Assembly (NCBI GenBank): GCA_009917545.1
Contig: QZDW01000005.1
Span: 62,001 to 126,000, forward strand
Direction of reading: 5' to 3'
Length of the DNA stretch: 64,000 nt
Source of the DNA: a bacterium 1XD42-76
GTDB lineage: Bacteria; Bacillota; Clostridia; Lachnospirales; Lachnospiraceae
Below, in pieces: positions 51,575 to 60,208 of the stretch. How positions within the stretch are numbered: position 1 is the first letter of the stretch; the number at the start of each line of letters is the position of its first letter. The position numbers and the translations under genes are program-made. The notes under the pieces were generated by a model. That model made no database searches. It saw only the letters and a program-made list of their open reading frames with translations, and was not told where the DNA came from.

Positions 51575-54043
51575 TCAGGCTTCCCCTGCCAGATCTTCGG
51601 GCCTTGTTGTTAATAACCTGTACAAATGGGTCTGCTTCGGGAAATGGTCGATAAAAGGTATGATTACATTCCCATAAAACAAAAGCCCCTCACCGGCATT
51701 GGAATTTGTCACATAGGAAAGCTGGTGGGGGGAAATATTCAGCTGCCTGGCCAGGATCTGCCTGTCTCCGGCGGCCTGGTTGAGCATATAAATAAAATCA
51801 CTGTTCTCAAAAATGTTCTCAATTTCCCGTGATGAAAGCAGATCTTTGACATTCTGGGTAATGCCAGTGGGGATCCCTCCCCATTTCCTGAAACGCTTCC
51901 AGATCTCCACAGAATAGGCGGCCGTCTGTTCCTCTTTAAGTAAGAGGTGGAATTCGTCTACATAGAGCCGGGTGGATTTATGGGCTTCCCTGTTGACCGT
52001 GACACGCCCCCACACCTGATCCTGGACCACCAACATACCCAGCTTTTTGAGCTGCTTCCCCAGTTCCTTAATGTCATAGCATACAATACGTGACTGTATA
52101 TCCACATTTGTCCGGTGGTTAAATACATTCAAGGATCCTGTCACATAAATAGCCATGCAGTCTACCACATGGCGCGCCCTGTCACCGCCATATTTTTGGA
52201 TCTCCTCATATAAATCCTGCAAAATAGGCATTTTTTCCGGTTCGGGGTTATCAAAAAAGCGATGGTATACCCGGCGCAGGCATTGGTCGATGATACTTTT
52301 TTCGTCCGGCTCTACCTTTCCCATCATCAGTTCCATGAGGGAAAGGATAAAATCACTTTTCAGGATCAGCGGATCATCATCCTCGCTGTAGTTCAGGTTG
52401 ATGTCCATGGGGTTGATATACTGGCTGGAAGTCGGAGACACCTTGATGACCTGCCCCCCTAACGCGGTCACAAGAGGGGAGTATTCCGCTTCCGGATCGA
52501 TAATGGCAATATCGTCCGCCGTGATCAGGAAGGCGTTGGTAATCTCCCTTTTCGCGGAAAAAGATTTACCCGCGCCAGGAGTTCCAAGTATCAGTCCGTT
52601 GGGGTTTTTTAATTTTTTCCGGTCGCACATGATAAGGTTATTGGAAAGGGCGTTCACGCCATAATAAAGGGATTCCCCGGACTGGAAAAGCTCCTGGGTT
52701 GTGAACGGCACAAAAATCGCCGTGCTGCTGGTGGTAAGCCCCCGCTGTATCTCCACCTGGTTCACGCCAAGGGGGAGTGAGGACATAAAGCCCTGCTCCT
52801 GCTGGTAGCTTAACCTTCGCAGGGCGCAGTTGTATTTCTGTGCGATCCCCGCCGCCTGGAATACGTTGTTCTCCAGCTTCTGCCTTTTTTCCGCCGTGTT
52901 CATGACAAGGATCGTCACTAAAAACATACGCTCATTGCGGCTCTGCAGGTCCTCCAGCAGCGTCTTTGCCTCATTCCCGTATGTGGCAAGATCCGTGGGG
53001 ATAATATCCATGTCATACCCTGCCCGAACTGCCTTTTTCTGCTCCTCAATGCGCATTTTATCCAGGTCGGTGAGTTTGCGCTTGATGGTCTTTATGGCGG
53101 CGCTCTGGTCAATGGACTGGATATGCAGCGTGACCACCATGCTGTTTTCCAAGTCAAGGAAGTCCGCCAGCATACGGTCCGTCAGCTCCGGCGCTAAAAT
53201 CTGCAAAAAAGAAACCGCGCCGTAAACCTGCCCGATCCTGAAATACTGCCCGTTCTGGAAAGTAAAGCTGTCCGGCGCGATGAAGTCCTTGCTAGAAAGC
53301 CCGGTTTTCCATATGGCATCCCAAGAAAAGCGGAATTTACGTTCCCCGGAAGGGTGGAACATCTGGTGCAGAACCGTGAGCCGCTCATAGCCGTCCAGCG
53401 GCCTTGCCTTTACCCCCAGGACCTTAAAATTCGCCAGTATGTCGGCCTCAATCCGTTCCAGGCGTGTCTTTGCCGCTTTCGCGTCCTCAGCTTCCACGCC
53501 GAAAGTGATATACTTGGTTTTTGTCAGCCCATTATTCCCCCGTGAGAGCTGCCCCCGCAGCATACCGGCGTATTCGCGCCGGATCCCGTTAAACTGGTCG
53601 TCCTGTTCCGGTATCTCAATGGATTTGCGGAATTTTTCCATGTCCGCCTTCTGGTTCAAAAAAGAAAGCTGGAAGCGGATGGACGCGTCAAAGTAATTCA
53701 GGAAGTCACACCAATTCTCAAAAATAATGTTTTTGTCCTCATTCTGCGCGAGCTGGTAATTGATATCTAGGAACTCAATCTGCTTCGTATAAAAGTTCCC
53801 GCCCACGACGCAGATGCCGTCCTGGCGCATTTCCTGGTAAGGGATGGTTTCCTGCGCGGTCTTTGGGATTTTGCCGTCACGTTTTGCTTTTTTCATCGCC
53901 GCCACAAGGCGTTTTTTCTCCTTGTCTGTCAGCTTCCCCTCCAGCGGGAGCCGGAGAGACTTCAATTCCGCCTTATCCTTTTTGTACTGGTTTTTTGCGG
54001 CTTGCAGAGCTTTTTCCTGCCTTGCCTGCTGTTTTGTTTTCAA
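51575..54043 (-). CDS. virB4: VirB4-family conjugation ATPase, TTG start
   Basis: An 822-residue secretion ATPase that energises the type IV channel at the inner face of the membrane. Walker A is GTPGAGKSFSAKRE (about residues 479-492), followed by IAIIDPEAEYSPLV, and Walker B is RLYVDEFHLLL (about 690). The GGIPTGITQNVKDLL block is typical of VirB4/TraE of Gram-positive ICEs. The start is TTG at 54043, nine bases after AAGGAGG, inside the 3' end of the PrgI gene, which it overlaps by 71 bases. The upstream ATG at 54097 has no ribosome binding site. Confidence 0.93.
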   Translation of the reverse strand: MKTKQQARQEKALQAAKNQYKKDKAELKSLRLPLEGKLTDKEKKRLVAAMKKAKRDGKIPKTAQETIPYQEMRQDGICVVGGNFYTKQIEFLDINYQLAQNEDKNIIFENWCDFLNYFDASIRFQLSFLNQKADMEKFRKSIEIPEQDDQFNGIRREYAGMLRGQLSRGNNGLTKTKYITFGVEAEDAKAAKTRLERIEADILANFKVLGVKARPLDGYERLTVLHQMFHPSGERKFRFSWDAIWKTGLSSKDFIAPDSFTFQNGQYFRIGQVYGAVSFLQILAPELTDRMLADFLDLENSMVVTLHIQSIDQSAAIKTIKRKLTDLDKMRIEEQKKAVRAGYDMDIIPTDLATYGNEAKTLLEDLQSRNERMFLVTILVMNTAEKRQKLENNVFQAAGIAQKYNCALRRLSYQQEQGFMSSLPLGVNQVEIQRGLTTSSTAIFVPFTTQELFQSGESLYYGVNALSNNLIMCDRKKLKNPNGLILGTPGAGKSFSAKREITNAFLITADDIAIIDPEAEYSPLVTALGGQVIKVSPTSSQYINPMDINLNYSEDDDPLILKSDFILSLMELMMGKVEPDEKSIIDQCLRRVYHRFFDNPEPEKMPILQDLYEEIQKYGGDRARHVVDCMAIYVTGSLNVFNHRTNVDIQSRIVCYDIKELGKQLKKLGMLVVQDQVWGRVTVNREAHKSTRLYVDEFHLLLKEEQTAAYSVEIWKRFRKWGGIPTGITQNVKDLLSSREIENIFENSDFIYMLNQAAGDRQILARQLNISPHQLSYVTNSNAGEGLLFYGNVIIPFIDHFPKQTHLYRLLTTRPEDLAGEA

Positions 54044-54395
54044 TCCGTTCTGCCTCCTTGTCAAAATCCGCCTGCCGCATGAGGGCGGCATAGCCATTGT
54101 TGGTACGGTAAGGACGCGCCGGCGGGCGCAGGAATGAAACGCTGATGAAGTTCCTCAGCACTTTTTCAAGCGGCTGCCCATCCTTTTCGTAAATGCCAAA
54201 AGAAAAAAACGGCAGCATCAGGCCGATCATCAACAGTGCCGCTGATTCGTTCCCAATGCTGCCGCGGCTGAAAAGATAGGCAGGTATCCCGATAAGCCCG
54301 CCCAGCCCGAAGCATATAAGCTGGCGCTTCGTCAGGTTCAGCGCTACCTTGGTCTTAACTTTTGTCAGGTCTTTGGGTACAGGCACAAATGCCAT
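53973..54395 (-). CDS. PrgI-family conjugation membrane protein
   Basis: A 140-residue inner-membrane protein starting MAFVPVPKDLTKVKTKVALN. Two predicted membrane spans lie at about residues 27-45 (LICFGLGGLIGIPAYLF) and 50-70 (AALLMIGLMLPFFSFGIY). The KVALNLTKRQLICFGLG signature is characteristic of PrgI/TcpE-type proteins encoded just before VirB4. The ATG follows the previous stop directly (TAAATG), and its ribosome binding site is in the previous gene. The C-terminal basic tail overlaps the virB4 reading frame. Confidence 0.9.
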   Translation of the reverse strand: MAFVPVPKDLTKVKTKVALNLTKRQLICFGLGGLIGIPAYLFSRGSIGNESAALLMIGLMLPFFSFGIYEKDGQPLEKVLRNFISVSFLRPPARPYRTNNGYAALMRQADFDKEAERIENKTAGKAGKSSASRKKPVQKG

Positions 54396-54911
54396 TTACC
54401 TCACCTCCCGGTCTTTATTTGGGGCATGGGGCTTATCGCCGGGAACCGTCGGCATCGCAAGCTGTTCCCTGACAGATGGCCTGCGCCCCTCTTTTTCCGG
54501 CTCCGCCCTGCCCGCGGCCAGTTCCCGGCGGGCCAGGCTGATAAAGCCGTCCAGCACAGCCGGGTGCCTTTCAACAATAAACTCCCACCGCGTGTCATAC
54601 CCGGAAGCGCCGCCTTCAGGAAACTGGAATGATTTTGCCCATTCCTTGTTCTCCCTAGAGAAACGCCCGTCATATTCTTTCTGCTGCACCGTGTTCGCCA
54701 GAACCCAGTTCATACGGTCAGCGCCAAATTCCTCCAGGACTGGCCGCAGACAGTTTTTTTTCAGGCGCATCCCATCAAAATTCTCACGGATCGCTGTTTC
54801 TATCGCGTTTTTGCAGTCAATATTTAACTTATGGGATGCCCGGAACAATTCCGTCTCATTTTTTTCCCGCGCTTCTGTTATAGAAGAACGGTAAATTTGT
54901 GGATATTCCAT
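54396..54911 (-). CDS. DUF3849 protein with C-terminal PS-motif
   Basis: A 171-residue protein starting MEYPQIYRSSITEAREKNET; AGGAGG precedes this ATG. The body matches the DUF3849 pattern: LFRASHKLNIDCKNAIETAI, VLEEFGADRMNWVLANTVQQ and DTRWEFIVERHPAVLDGFIS. The C-terminus carries GRRPSVREQLAMPTVP, the motif shared by other proteins of this element. DUF3849 also occurs fused in large ICE proteins; its role is unknown. The stop abuts the PrgI start. Confidence 0.85.
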   Translation of the reverse strand: MEYPQIYRSSITEAREKNETELFRASHKLNIDCKNAIETAIRENFDGMRLKKNCLRPVLEEFGADRMNWVLANTVQQKEYDGRFSRENKEWAKSFQFPEGGASGYDTRWEFIVERHPAVLDGFISLARRELAAGRAEPEKEGRRPSVREQLAMPTVPGDKPHAPNKDREVR

Positions 54912-54963
54912 TTGTTTTTTTCCTCCTACTATATCCAAGGGCAGCTACAGGCGGCATAAGCTA

Positions 54964-55578
54964 TTACCGCGCCCCCTTATCCGTTGCCCTCTGTGCCTCC
55001 GGCGCAGGCCGTGCGGCGGCCTCCTTTGCCGCGTTCTGTAACGCCCCGCGGAGGGACGGCTTTTCCACAGCCTTCTGGTACGCGCCCATGACGGCTTCAT
55101 TGATCGCCTTGCGCATTTCCGCCGTAGTAGGGCAGCATATGTCATGGTATTTCCCGTCACTTCCCTTGCTGCTGGGCATGGCGACAAATGCCCCTTTTTC
55201 ACTGTTCATAATACGGATCCCATTGACGGCAAAGCACCCGCCAATAGTAGCGCTGGCAAAAGCGAGAAGGTTCCCTTCTTTCTGGGAAGGGTACACCTTG
55301 ACATTGACCCCCAGCGCGCTTTTCTGGTTTTCCATGAAATCCTCCTTTTCCGGTTTCCCCAGGGGCAGGAGGTTCCCGCCTTCATAGCGGTAGCCTGCCT
55401 CCCGGATCGTGTCCCTGGTGCTGTCTGATATGCTCCCGCTTGCCACAATATCTGTATCTATGGCAAACAGGAGCATATCCTTTTCATTAAATTCTTCGGG
55501 CAGCTTCCCGTTCCATGTCCGGCGCGTCTGCCCGGTCCCATCCATGCGATACCGCCGGGGCATCCTCCTTTCTTCCAT
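54964..55578 (-). CDS. SpoVG-like domain protein, fused to an N-terminal module
   Basis: A 204-residue protein in one frame. The N-terminal 80 residues (RRTWNGKLPEEFNEKDMLLF, FAIDTDIVASGSISDSTRDT) are an unknown module. From residue 82, MENQKSALGVNVKVYPSQKE begins a SpoVG-like domain (LLAFASATIGGCFAVNGIRI, then GAFVAMPSSKGSDGKYHDIC). SpoVG is a small site-specific DNA-binding regulator in Firmicutes. A perfect AAGGAGGATTTC lies just before an internal ATG at 55335, so the SpoVG-like part (123 residues) may also be made alone. The C-terminus has VEKPSLRGALQNAAKE. The start at 55578 follows AAGGGAG. Confidence 0.75.
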   Translation of the reverse strand: MEERRMPRRYRMDGTGQTRRTWNGKLPEEFNEKDMLLFAIDTDIVASGSISDSTRDTIREAGYRYEGGNLLPLGKPEKEDFMENQKSALGVNVKVYPSQKEGNLLAFASATIGGCFAVNGIRIMNSEKGAFVAMPSSKGSDGKYHDICCPTTAEMRKAINEAVMGAYQKAVEKPSLRGALQNAAKEAAARPAPEAQRATDKGAR

Positions 55579-55589
55579 AGGCGGCTCCC

Positions 55590-56459
55590 TTAATGCGCAT
55601 TGAAGATGGAGCGGGAGATGGAACTGGTCTTGAACAGGGAGAAGCATAAAAGCATGGTATACCCCGCGCAGCTCCAGATTGCCGTGTGGATATTAGGCGC
55701 TGCCCCGATGCCTGCCACCAACGCGGAATAAATCGCTATGCAGACCATGATGAAAAAGCCCTGCAGGCCAAGGGCGACTAAACCGCGAAGGTAGTTGTTC
55801 CCCATCTGTCCCCATTCCCGGTTGGTCATGGTGGCGAATGGAATCGCGCCTACAGAACAGTAAATATATATTTCTACCATGCGCCCCACAAGCACCAGCA
55901 TGACACAGAGGGAGAGGATAGGGGTGGTGATCCGTATCAGCACGGTTTCCACCAAAAGCCCGAACAGTTCCCCGATCCCCATGGTCTGAAGCTGGGTAGT
56001 CAGGTTCCCTAAAGCCGCGCTAAACTGGATGCTTGTATTCCCGGTGATCACGGCGGCACTCTGTTGTACCACATTCTGCGACAGTTCAAAAATTGCCATT
56101 GTGATGTCAAAGGTATGGGTGACAAGGTATGTCGCCACAAATACCTTGAAAATCCATTTAAAAAAAATAAAAGTTTCAAAATCGTGCATATTGTTTCTTT
56201 CCACGATCATGCTGATAAGTTCATAACACAAGACTAACGTGAGGATAATTCCGGCTATGGGGACGACCACGTTATCAGACAGGGAGCGGATCATGGAAAA
56301 CACCCCAGAGTTCCACTGCTGGGGTGTCTTTGCCACGTCCACAGCCACGTCCCCGACCGCGTCATTTACCTGGTCGAACAGCCCGGTAAGGTTCCCTGTG
56401 ATACAGTCAATCAGAAAATCCTTAATCCACTGCTCAATCTGGTCGAGGATATTCAGCAT
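55590..56459 (-). CDS. VirB6/TrbL-like polytopic membrane protein
   Basis: A 289-residue channel component with about six membrane spans: VVVPIAGIILTLVLCYELIS (about 65-85), FIFFKWIFKVFVATYLVTH (about 97-115), ITTPILSLCVMLVLVGRMV (about 182-200), a GLVALGLQGFFIMVCIAIYS span, and IHTAIWSCAGYTMLLCFSLF. It lies between Maff2 and the SpoVG-like gene, the usual position of the VirB6-like protein in this ICE group. The ATG follows the Maff2 stop by 14 bases. Confidence 0.88.
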   Translation of the reverse strand: MLNILDQIEQWIKDFLIDCITGNLTGLFDQVNDAVGDVAVDVAKTPQQWNSGVFSMIRSLSDNVVVPIAGIILTLVLCYELISMIVERNNMHDFETFIFFKWIFKVFVATYLVTHTFDITMAIFELSQNVVQQSAAVITGNTSIQFSAALGNLTTQLQTMGIGELFGLLVETVLIRITTPILSLCVMLVLVGRMVEIYIYCSVGAIPFATMTNREWGQMGNNYLRGLVALGLQGFFIMVCIAIYSALVAGIGAAPNIHTAIWSCAGYTMLLCFSLFKTSSISRSIFNAH

Positions 56460-56473
56460 AGGCTATCCCTGCC

Positions 56474-56689
56474 TTAACTGAACAGGTTGGCAAGCAAGGG
56501 GATAAGCTGCATACCGATCAGGGCGACACCTCCGCCGGCCATAAGCTGCTTCATTCCCTGGCTCTTGGCTCCAGGGTTGTCGTTGCCGTAGCCCTCAAGC
56601 AAATTGATCACGCCCCATACGCCGAGGCCTGCGCCTAACGCGATTACGAGAACCTTCAAAGTGTCGATTGCGCTGGTGAAAAATGCCAT
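56474..56689 (-). CDS. Maff2-family small membrane protein
   Basis: A 71-residue hydrophobic protein starting MAFFTSAIDTLKVLVIALGA, with GVWGVINLLEGYGNDNPGAK and a second span GVALIGMQLIPLLANLF. This is the Maff2 pattern, a pilin-like or VirB2-like small protein of Firmicutes conjugation systems. Unlike nearly all neighbours it has no Shine-Dalgarno; an in-frame TTG four codons upstream is no better. It is first in its operon segment, after a 390-bp gap, so leaderless or structured translation is possible. Confidence 0.88.
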   Translation of the reverse strand: MAFFTSAIDTLKVLVIALGAGLGVWGVINLLEGYGNDNPGAKSQGMKQLMAGGGVALIGMQLIPLLANLFS

Positions 56690-57079
56690 AAATATTACCA
56701 AAACCCAAACCCTAGAAACGCCTTATTATGTCGTTTCACCACATTACAGACGAAATCCAGCCCGTATACTTCAATTAGTTCTACGTTCTAAAATGTGTAT
56801 CTCAGGATTCAGGTTCTTTTCCTTTCCTTTTTTATTTTGTTTATTCGTGATTAAAAAAAGAGAGCCTCCGTACCGCAATCCGTTTTTCCAAAACGTCCTT
56901 GCTACGATAGCCCTCTGGTTTCCAGTTCCATATTCAGTTGTTATCCAGGCCAGCCTGCCCATGCGGGGGTGAACGTATCCTGATGCCCATAAATGCCTCC
57001 AAAATATGAAAAAAGCCTGACGTTAAACATCCGGCTTCCTGTGGCTTATTATCAAAATACTATTTTAACAGGGTGGGTC
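56690..57079. other. Intergenic region upstream of Maff2
   Basis: About 390 bp of lower GC content between the C5 methylase stop and Maff2. It contains a terminator near the methylase end and AT-rich sequence at 56790-56870 suited to a promoter for Maff2-VirB6-VirB4. No gene is visible. Confidence 0.5.
57008..57035 (-). terminator. Terminator after the C5 methylase gene
   Basis: AGCCGGATGTTTAACGTC ends in AGGCT, forming an imperfect stem followed on the minus strand by TTTTTTC, about 45 bases past the methylase stop. Confidence 0.6.
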
Positions 57080-58375
57080 TTAATCCCCATTTTCCAATAA
57101 AGCCTGCCGTATCCCCTGCATGATATAGGCCACGCAAGGGACGGCGACACTGTTTCCAAGCATCTGGTAGCGTTTGCTGTCACTGATCTTTTCCCCATTA
57201 TGCCCATATTCCGTCCAAAAATCGGGATACCCCATGAGCCTTTCGCATTCCAGCGGAGTCAGGCGGCGGATCTGGAATCCTGATGCCGCCGGCCTTGCCA
57301 GGATCGGAGCCTGCCCGTGGCCACAGGTAAGTGTCGGTGACTGGCTGTCCAATATACCGGCGTTTGCCTGGGAAGTCCCCATGCACAATACCCCTGTATC
57401 CACGGCTACGATGGGAAGGTTGCCATGCGCCTGGCTCCGGAGTGTCGGGGAAATGCCGGACCGCTCCACCGTCATAGAGCTGCCTCCCTGGTCATTCAGT
57501 ATCTCAACAGCCCTTATGCGGGGGACTGACACCGCGTGGCGGTCCATTGACGTTAAAGTGTAGGAAATATCTTTCCGGTATCCTATGCCGTTCCCGCCAT
57601 TATATTCCCGGCGGCCAATGATATTCCCGGCAATACAGTACACGCCGCCGTCTGTCAGGGCGTTTCCCGCAGCTTCCCCGCCTGTTCCTCCAAAGCCTGC
57701 CTCAGCATAGGCGGCAAGTCCTTGTTCCGGCGTGCTGCCCGTTTCAAAATACCCGCGCAGGCTTTTGGGGACAAAGAGTATCTGTCCGGCGCGTCGTCCT
57801 GTAAAATCTGTGACAGCGAACAGACGCCTGCGCCGCTGTGCCGTTCCGAAATATTGGGAATCGTACATGACCCAAGCGAGGTCAGCCCCTCGGCTTCGTA
57901 CCATTCCGGCATTTGCCCACCGTCCAGAATGAGGCATTGGAACCTTGCTTTTTGTGAACGCTTCCAGCACGGCCTGATAGTCACGTCCTCCTGCGGACGA
58001 CAAAGCCCCTGGGACATTTTCCCATACGGCAATCTTTGGGTACTCGTCATGCGTCGCCTCCTTCATTTCATATATGATGCGTACTGCTTCCATAAACAGC
58101 CCGCTCCGCTCATCCGCGAGGCCCAGCCGCCGCCCTGCCATGGAAAGCCCCTGGCACGGTGAGCCAAAAGTGATGATGTCAACAGGCGGGAGCCGCCCGC
58201 CATGGAGCAAGGTGATATCCCCTGTATGTGCCATTCCCGGAAAATGCTTCTTTGTGACAGAAACACACTCCGGCAGGATCTCACTGGCCCATAGCGCACG
58301 GATCCCATAAAAAGAAGCGGCATAAGGGAATCCGCCTATGCCGTCAAAAAGGGAACCTAATGTAATTGTTTTGAT
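57080..58375 (-). CDS. DNA cytosine-5 methyltransferase with apparent ATC start
   Basis: About 431 residues with the ordered C5-methylase motifs: SLFDGIGGFPYAA (motif I, about 8-20), FGSPCQGLSMAG (catalytic Cys74), WENVPGALSSAG (about 118), QYFGTAQRRRRLF (motif VIII), RLTPLECERLMGYP and GNSVAVPCVAYI (motif X). Motif I lies upstream of the first ATG (58234), so translation must start earlier. In that frame, between the upstream stop TAA and motif I, there is no ATG, GTG or TTG; an ATC at 58375 lies directly behind GGAGGAGGCTTT. It probably protects the element from restriction. It is encoded between VirD4 and Maff2. Confidence 0.85.
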   Translation of the reverse strand: MKTITLGSLFDGIGGFPYAASFYGIRALWASEILPECVSVTKKHFPGMAHTGDITLLHGGRLPPVDIITFGSPCQGLSMAGRRLGLADERSGLFMEAVRIIYEMKEATHDEYPKIAVWENVPGALSSAGGRDYQAVLEAFTKSKVPMPHSGRWANAGMVRSRGADLAWVMYDSQYFGTAQRRRRLFAVTDFTGRRAGQILFVPKSLRGYFETGSTPEQGLAAYAEAGFGGTGGEAAGNALTDGGVYCIAGNIIGRREYNGGNGIGYRKDISYTLTSMDRHAVSVPRIRAVEILNDQGGSSMTVERSGISPTLRSQAHGNLPIVAVDTGVLCMGTSQANAGILDSQSPTLTCGHGQAPILARPAASGFQIRRLTPLECERLMGYPDFWTEYGHNGEKISDSKRYQMLGNSVAVPCVAYIMQGIRQALLENGD

Positions 58376-58429
58376 AAAGCCTCCTCCTTCCTTCTGATAT
58401 CTTCCTTAAAACATGGCCGGACATTGGGA

Positions 58430-60208
58430 TCAACTATCAGAAGCCCCTTGTCCAGTCGGCGTACCCAGATCAAAAACCTCATATTCATCGTCCGGCCTGA
58501 CCTTCAGGCGATGCTTTAAGAATTTCGCCACATCAAAAATATTTTTCGGATCCGCGTCCGAAAGATGCTTGTACTGCGGATGCCTGGTTATGTCAAACTT
58601 ATCGGAAAAGAACGGCCGGACACCCTGCACCTGGAGGATGCACTTGCCCCCGTCCATGACCGCAAGCTCATCGGGTGTCATAAGTTCCTTTCCCAATTTT
58701 TGATAGTTTAGCCCATAGCTGCGCTGGCTTCCGCGTGTGTCTGACGTGTTAAAACTGTCTATCGTTTCCTTTCCGAGCGTAGCGGATATCTCCTTTAATG
58801 TGCTTTGTTCCTTGCCGCCCAGGAAGAGGACACAGGAACAGTTACCTATGATTGTTTCCGCATGGTCCTTATAAACCGCCTTTAACTGGCTCTGTGTCTG
58901 GACGATCACATGGGCTGAAATCTCACGGCTGCGGATCACGGAAATCAGGTGTTCAAAATTAGGTATTTTCTGGTTCGCGAATTCATCCAAAAGGCAGGTG
59001 ACGTGCGTCTTTAACGCCCCGCCGTTTTCAAGCGCCCTGTCGCAAAGGACATTGAACATTTGCGTATAAACCATAGACGCTATGAAGTTAAATGTCGTAT
59101 CCGTGTCAGACACAATACAGAACAGCGCCGTTTTCCTGTCGCCCAGCTTGTCAAGTTCCAACTCGTCGTCCATCATCATGTCCCGGACTTCTTTAATATC
59201 AAACGGGGCCATCCTCGCACCACAGGAAATAAGGATCGATTTTGCTGTTTTGCCGGCGGCCATTTTATATTTTTTATACTGGCGGACAGCGAAATGCTCC
59301 GGATCACGCTGCTCAAGACGGTCAAACATCATATCTACAGCGTTCTTAAAGTTTTCGTCCTCCTCACGTACCTCGGATGCGTTAAGCATTTCCAGCAACG
59401 TATTGAAATTCTTTTCATTTTCTGGTGCTTCATACCAGATATAGGCAATCAATGCCTGGTAATACAGGGCTTCCGCCTTTGCCCAGAAATCCTCCCCGCC
59501 TTTGCTGTCCTCCCCCTTAGTGTTTTCCATGATACAGTTGACCAGTTTTAAAATGTCGTTTTCACAGCGAAGGTAGCGGAAAGGGTTATAGCGCATAGAC
59601 TGCTTAAAGTTGATGGTGTTAAGTATTTTTATCTCATACCCGCCTTTTTGAAGCATTTTCCCACATTCCAGAACGACCGTGCCTTTTGGGTCCGTAACGA
59701 CATAGCTTGCGTTCATTTGCATCAAATTCGGTTTTACATGGAAGCGGGTCTTACCGCTTCCAGAACCGCCGATGATCAGCACATTCTTGTTAATGTTATA
59801 TTTTGGTATCTTATTGCGCCCAAGCATGATTCTCTCTGTCTGTGTCAGAAGGATATTGTTATCAAACTTTGGGTCTATGAAAGGCTTTATGTCCTCCGGG
59901 GTTCCCCAGCGGGCGCTGCCATACTCCACGCCATGCCGGTATTTTTTCGCGTTCTTCCCTTTAAAGTAGACCGCCGCCCGAACCGCCACGGCAGCGGCGG
60001 CTCCGGCCAGGATATCATATGGGTGGAAACTTGGGAGGGGGTTTTGGGTAAGCGCCTCCCCCAGCCCGGAGATTGCCGCCATTGCCTTTGACACCATATC
60101 CGCTCCTGCGGATACACGGTAACACTCCGCGACTTTAGAAAAAATCCAAAACATGAACACATACGGAAGGTTCGGGACAATATATTTTTTTATCTCAATA
60201 TTCCTCAA
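58430..60208 (-). CDS. virD4: VirD4-type coupling protein (T4CP)
   Basis: A 592-residue membrane ATPase that brings the relaxase-DNA complex to the secretion channel. An N-terminal membrane segment (about 10-27) and a second (YDILAGAAAAVAVRAAVYF, about 65-83) anchor it. Walker A is IIGGSGSGKTRFHVKPNLM (about 141-159), followed by YVVTDPKGTVVLE. Walker B is CLLDEFANQKIPN (about 403), and IVQTQSQLKAVY follows. The TTG start overlaps the PcfB stop (TTGA), behind AAAGGGGGC. It is full length. Confidence 0.94.
   Translation of the reverse strand: MRNIEIKKYIVPNLPYVFMFWIFSKVAECYRVSAGADMVSKAMAAISGLGEALTQNPLPSFHPYDILAGAAAAVAVRAAVYFKGKNAKKYRHGVEYGSARWGTPEDIKPFIDPKFDNNILLTQTERIMLGRNKIPKYNINKNVLIIGGSGSGKTRFHVKPNLMQMNASYVVTDPKGTVVLECGKMLQKGGYEIKILNTINFKQSMRYNPFRYLRCENDILKLVNCIMENTKGEDSKGGEDFWAKAEALYYQALIAYIWYEAPENEKNFNTLLEMLNASEVREEDENFKNAVDMMFDRLEQRDPEHFAVRQYKKYKMAAGKTAKSILISCGARMAPFDIKEVRDMMMDDELELDKLGDRKTALFCIVSDTDTTFNFIASMVYTQMFNVLCDRALENGGALKTHVTCLLDEFANQKIPNFEHLISVIRSREISAHVIVQTQSQLKAVYKDHAETIIGNCSCVLFLGGKEQSTLKEISATLGKETIDSFNTSDTRGSQRSYGLNYQKLGKELMTPDELAVMDGGKCILQVQGVRPFFSDKFDITRHPQYKHLSDADPKNIFDVAKFLKHRLKVRPDDEYEVFDLGTPTGQGASDS

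Noticed and set aside
58063-58323. An 86-codon minus-strand frame at the 5' end of the C5 methylase
   Set aside because: The methylase motif I is encoded here in a different phase, so this frame is a shadow; it briefly suggested a frameshift, but the methylase frame is intact back to the ATC.
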